Assembly (NCBI RefSeq): GCF_000174355.1
Contig: NZ_ACIS01000002.1
Span: 399,487 to 463,486 of the forward strand
DNA: 64,000 nucleotides
Direction: 5' to 3'
Source of the DNA: Pseudogulbenkiania ferrooxidans 2002
Lineage (GTDB): Bacteria; Pseudomonadota; Gammaproteobacteria; Burkholderiales; Chromobacteriaceae
The translations under genes were made by a program, and so were the position numbers. A model generated the notes under the pieces. The model searched no databases. It was not told the origin of the DNA and was given only the letters and a program-made list of their open reading frames with translations. This document shows positions 62,348 through 64,000 of the stretch, piece after piece (positions within the stretch are counted from its first letter, which is position 1; each line of letters opens with the position of its first letter).

Positions 62348-63274
62348 TCAAATGCCCCACGCGAAGGGATCCTGTTCGTCGATCAGCAGCGTGCTGTCGG
62401 CGGTCATGTAGGCCCGGCCGGTAATGAACGGGCGGATACGCTCGCCTTCCCATTCATAACGGCCTTCGAACCGGCTGCCCGTGATGCCGGCCTGAACCCA
62501 GCCCTCGCCCTCGGCCAGCTTGCCATCGGCCGCCAGGCACGCCAGCTTGGCGCTGGTACCGGTGCCGCAGGGCGAACGGTCGTAGGCCTTGCCTGGACAC
62601 ATGACGAAGTTGCGGCTATCGGCTTGGTCATCGTCGTCAAACAGCTCGACATGGTCGATCAGGGCGCCGTCTTCGCCGCCGATGCCCTGGTCCTCCAGGG
62701 CCCTGAGCATCGCCCAGGTAAACTCTGTCAGGGCTTCGACATTCTCGAGCCGTAGCGACTGCCCGTGATCGGCGACCAGGAAGAACCAGTTGCCGCCCCA
62801 GGCAATATCGCCGTAGACGCGGCCGTGGCCGGGCACGTCTACCGGGACCTGCTGACGGTAGCGGTAGGCCGGGACGTTGCGCAGAGTCACCGCGCCGTCG
62901 TCATGCAGGGTGGCGCTGACCGGGCCGACTGGAGTGTCGATTTTGTGCACGCCGGGCTGGATCTGCCCCAAGTGGTGCAAGGAGGCGACCAGGCCGATGG
63001 TGCCGTGGCCGCACATGCCGAGGTAGCCGGCATTGTTGAAGAAAATCACGCCGCAGGTGGCGTCTGGCGATACCGGCTCGCAATACAGCGCACCCACCAG
63101 CACATCGTTGCCCCGCGGCTCCAGCAGGCAGGCACGGCGCCACTTGTCGTGCTGCTCGCGCAACGCGTCGCGCTTCTCGGCCATGGTGCTGCCCGTAAGT
63201 TCGGGAAAGCCTTTCATCACCAGGCGAGTGGGTTCACCGCCAGTGTGGGAATCGATGATGTGTACCTGTTTCAT
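62348..63274 (-). CDS. 4-hydroxyproline 2-epimerase
   Basis: 308 residues from ATG 63274 ([19 protein letters not shown]). The catalytic pair is Cys88 ([11 protein letters not shown]) and Cys236 ([12 protein letters not shown]), as in characterised Pseudomonas 4-hydroxyproline epimerases. It converts trans-4-hydroxy-L-proline to cis-4-hydroxy-D-proline, the entry step of the pathway. First gene of the operon, divergent from the PAS-domain regulator. Confidence 0.95.
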   Translation of the reverse strand: MKQVHIIDSHTGGEPTRLVMKGFPELTGSTMAEKRDALREQHDKWRRACLLEPRGNDVLVGALYCEPVSPDATCGVIFFNNAGYLGMCGHGTIGLVASLHHLGQIQPGVHKIDTPVGPVSATLHDDGAVTLRNVPAYRYRQQVPVDVPGHGRVYGDIAWGGNWFFLVADHGQSLRLENVEALTEFTWAMLRALEDQGIGGEDGALIDHVELFDDDDQADSRNFVMCPGKAYDRSPCGTGTSAKLACLAADGKLAEGEGWVQAGITGSRFEGRYEWEGERIRPFITGRAYMTADSTLLIDEQDPFAWGI

Positions 63275-63543
63275 AAGCCTGTCCATTTAGAAGAGCGCTA
63301 CCCCTCTCGGGAGGGAGCCCCGCAGTCAGTTTCCAGGCCATAGAATGGACTCATCGATGCCCATAATCTTGATGCTTATCTTCATCTTTGATGACGAAAT
63401 CGGCATAGTTTGTTTTAGTGGTGTACGACTGGCGTGGCAGCCTCACGGGCGGCTCGACATGACGCAAGCCGTGCTGCAAGCTGCTTGTTTTGCCCCTGAA
63501 ACAGGTACTGGAGGGGGAGCACGGATACCGGGGAGTGGAAGTC

Positions 63544-64000
63544 ATGACACCGAACGCACTTGCCATGTTGTGCCGGGGCGATGAGCAACGACGCCCTGAA
63601 ACTATCGAGGAATGGCTGGCGGGAGTGGCGCCGTTGCTACCTGTACTGGATGTCATCCCGAATGCGGCGATATTCATCAAGGATGTGGAGGCACGCTACC
63701 TCATTGCCAATCACACGCTGGTACAGCGCTGCGGCCTGAAACAGCTACAACCCCTGCTGGGTAAAACCAGTGCTGAAGTCTTCCCGGCTCAGCTGGGTCC
63801 TGGCTATACAGAGCAGGATCGACGGGTCCTGGAGCAGGGATTGGTTCTTGAAAGCCAGCTAGAACTGCACCTTTACAAGAGCCGCGAACCGGGTTGGTGC
63901 CTGACGTACAAATGGCCGTTGTACAACAGCAAAGGCGAAATCATCGGCTTGATGGGTATATCGGTCGACCTGCAATCGGCCAGCAATACGCATCCCGCTT
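63544..64000 (+). CDS. PAS-domain regulator, 3' end outside window
   Basis: 152 codons are visible from ATG 63544 and continue past the right edge. Residues ~30-150 form a PAS domain (VLDVIPNAAIFIKDVEARYLIANHTLVQRCG, in part; KTSAEVFPAQLGPGYTEQD; WPLYNSKGEIIGLMGISVDL). This layout, a short N-terminal part then PAS, is common in AraC-type regulators next to hydroxyproline genes; the DNA-binding domain itself is not in the window. It faces the epimerase gene across a 269-bp promoter region and is its likely regulator. Confidence 0.8.
   Translation, partial: MTPNALAMLCRGDEQRRPETIEEWLAGVAPLLPVLDVIPNAAIFIKDVEARYLIANHTLVQRCGLKQLQPLLGKTSAEVFPAQLGPGYTEQDRRVLEQGLVLESQLELHLYKSREPGWCLTYKWPLYNSKGEIIGLMGISVDLQSASNTHPA

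Noticed and set aside
1..64000. CRISPR arrays, rRNA and tRNA genes, prophage
   Set aside because: No regularly spaced repeats, no cloverleaf-like segments and no phage structural genes were seen by eye.

Overview
This is a GC-rich proteobacterial chromosome segment. The gram-negative porin ending in Phe, the PcaR-type aromatic regulon, the divergent selD/mnmH pair with mnmC, and the overall gene style fit a betaproteobacterium, and I lean towards Neisseriales (a Chromobacterium/Aquitalea-like soil or water organism). No rRNA, tRNA or CRISPR array was found, so the taxon is inference.

Layout. 1-5.5 kb: a rifampicin-phosphotransferase-like enzyme (cut by the left edge) under an overlapping TetR gene, a PcaQ-like LysR regulator, and a TerC-UspA pair. 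5.5-14.8 kb: the protocatechuate branch of the beta-ketoadipate pathway (pcaI-J-F, an internal terminator, pcaB-D-C) diverging from a quinate/shikimate operon (QuiC-type dehydroshikimate dehydratase, shikimate/quinate dehydrogenase, AroQ). The ring-cleavage dioxygenase genes pcaHG are not in the window. 14.9-24.8 kb: a tightly coupled seven-gene nonribosomal peptide operon. SbnA/SbnB homologues make L-2,3-diaminopropionate. A stand-alone adenylation-carrier protein and a separate carrier-membrane-acyltransferase protein of the Pls (epsilon-poly-lysine synthetase) type look like a split poly-amino-acid synthetase. A TauD-family oxygenase, a phosphoglycerate dehydrogenase (precursor supply) and an Sfp-type phosphopantetheinyl transferase complete the set. 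This is the most interesting system here.

25.2-28.5 kb holds a MocR regulator facing an AhpD-like gene, an NmrA-like gene and a cupin gene. 28.6-43 kb is an accessory stretch with more A/T-rich codons, an IS256-type remnant near its left end and an intact IS5-family element (1238 bp, TAAA duplication) on its right. It carries a Ser/Cys proline-racemase-family enzyme with a pyrroline-2-carboxylate-reductase-like partner, transporters, an XRE-GNAT-YdcZ operon, a YafJ-like amidotransferase, an NCS1 permease with an SDR, an AraC regulator and an orphan amino-acid binding protein.

43-50 kb returns to aromatic catabolism: an AAHS aromatic-acid transporter, a second shikimate dehydrogenase, a porin and the PcaR/PobR-type IclR regulator. 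Their promoters share with pcaI a repeated 15-bp operator in 19-bp-spaced pairs, placed directly against the -35 box, so the two halves of the regulon, about 33 kb apart, appear to be one regulatory unit. 50.2-55.2 kb holds an IS5 remnant, an orphan umuD, and selD, mnmH and mnmC for tRNA wobble-uridine modification. 55.3-64 kb has a thioesterase with a palindromic operator, then a hydroxyproline catabolic operon (4-hydroxyproline epimerase, D-hydroxyproline dehydrogenase, pyrroline-4-hydroxy-2-carboxylate deaminase, alpha-ketoglutarate semialdehyde dehydrogenase, binding protein, trans-3-hydroxyproline dehydratase) divergent from a PAS-containing regulator cut by the right edge. Two copies of a 145-177 bp MITE-like element lie in the quiC leader and inside the hydroxyproline operon.
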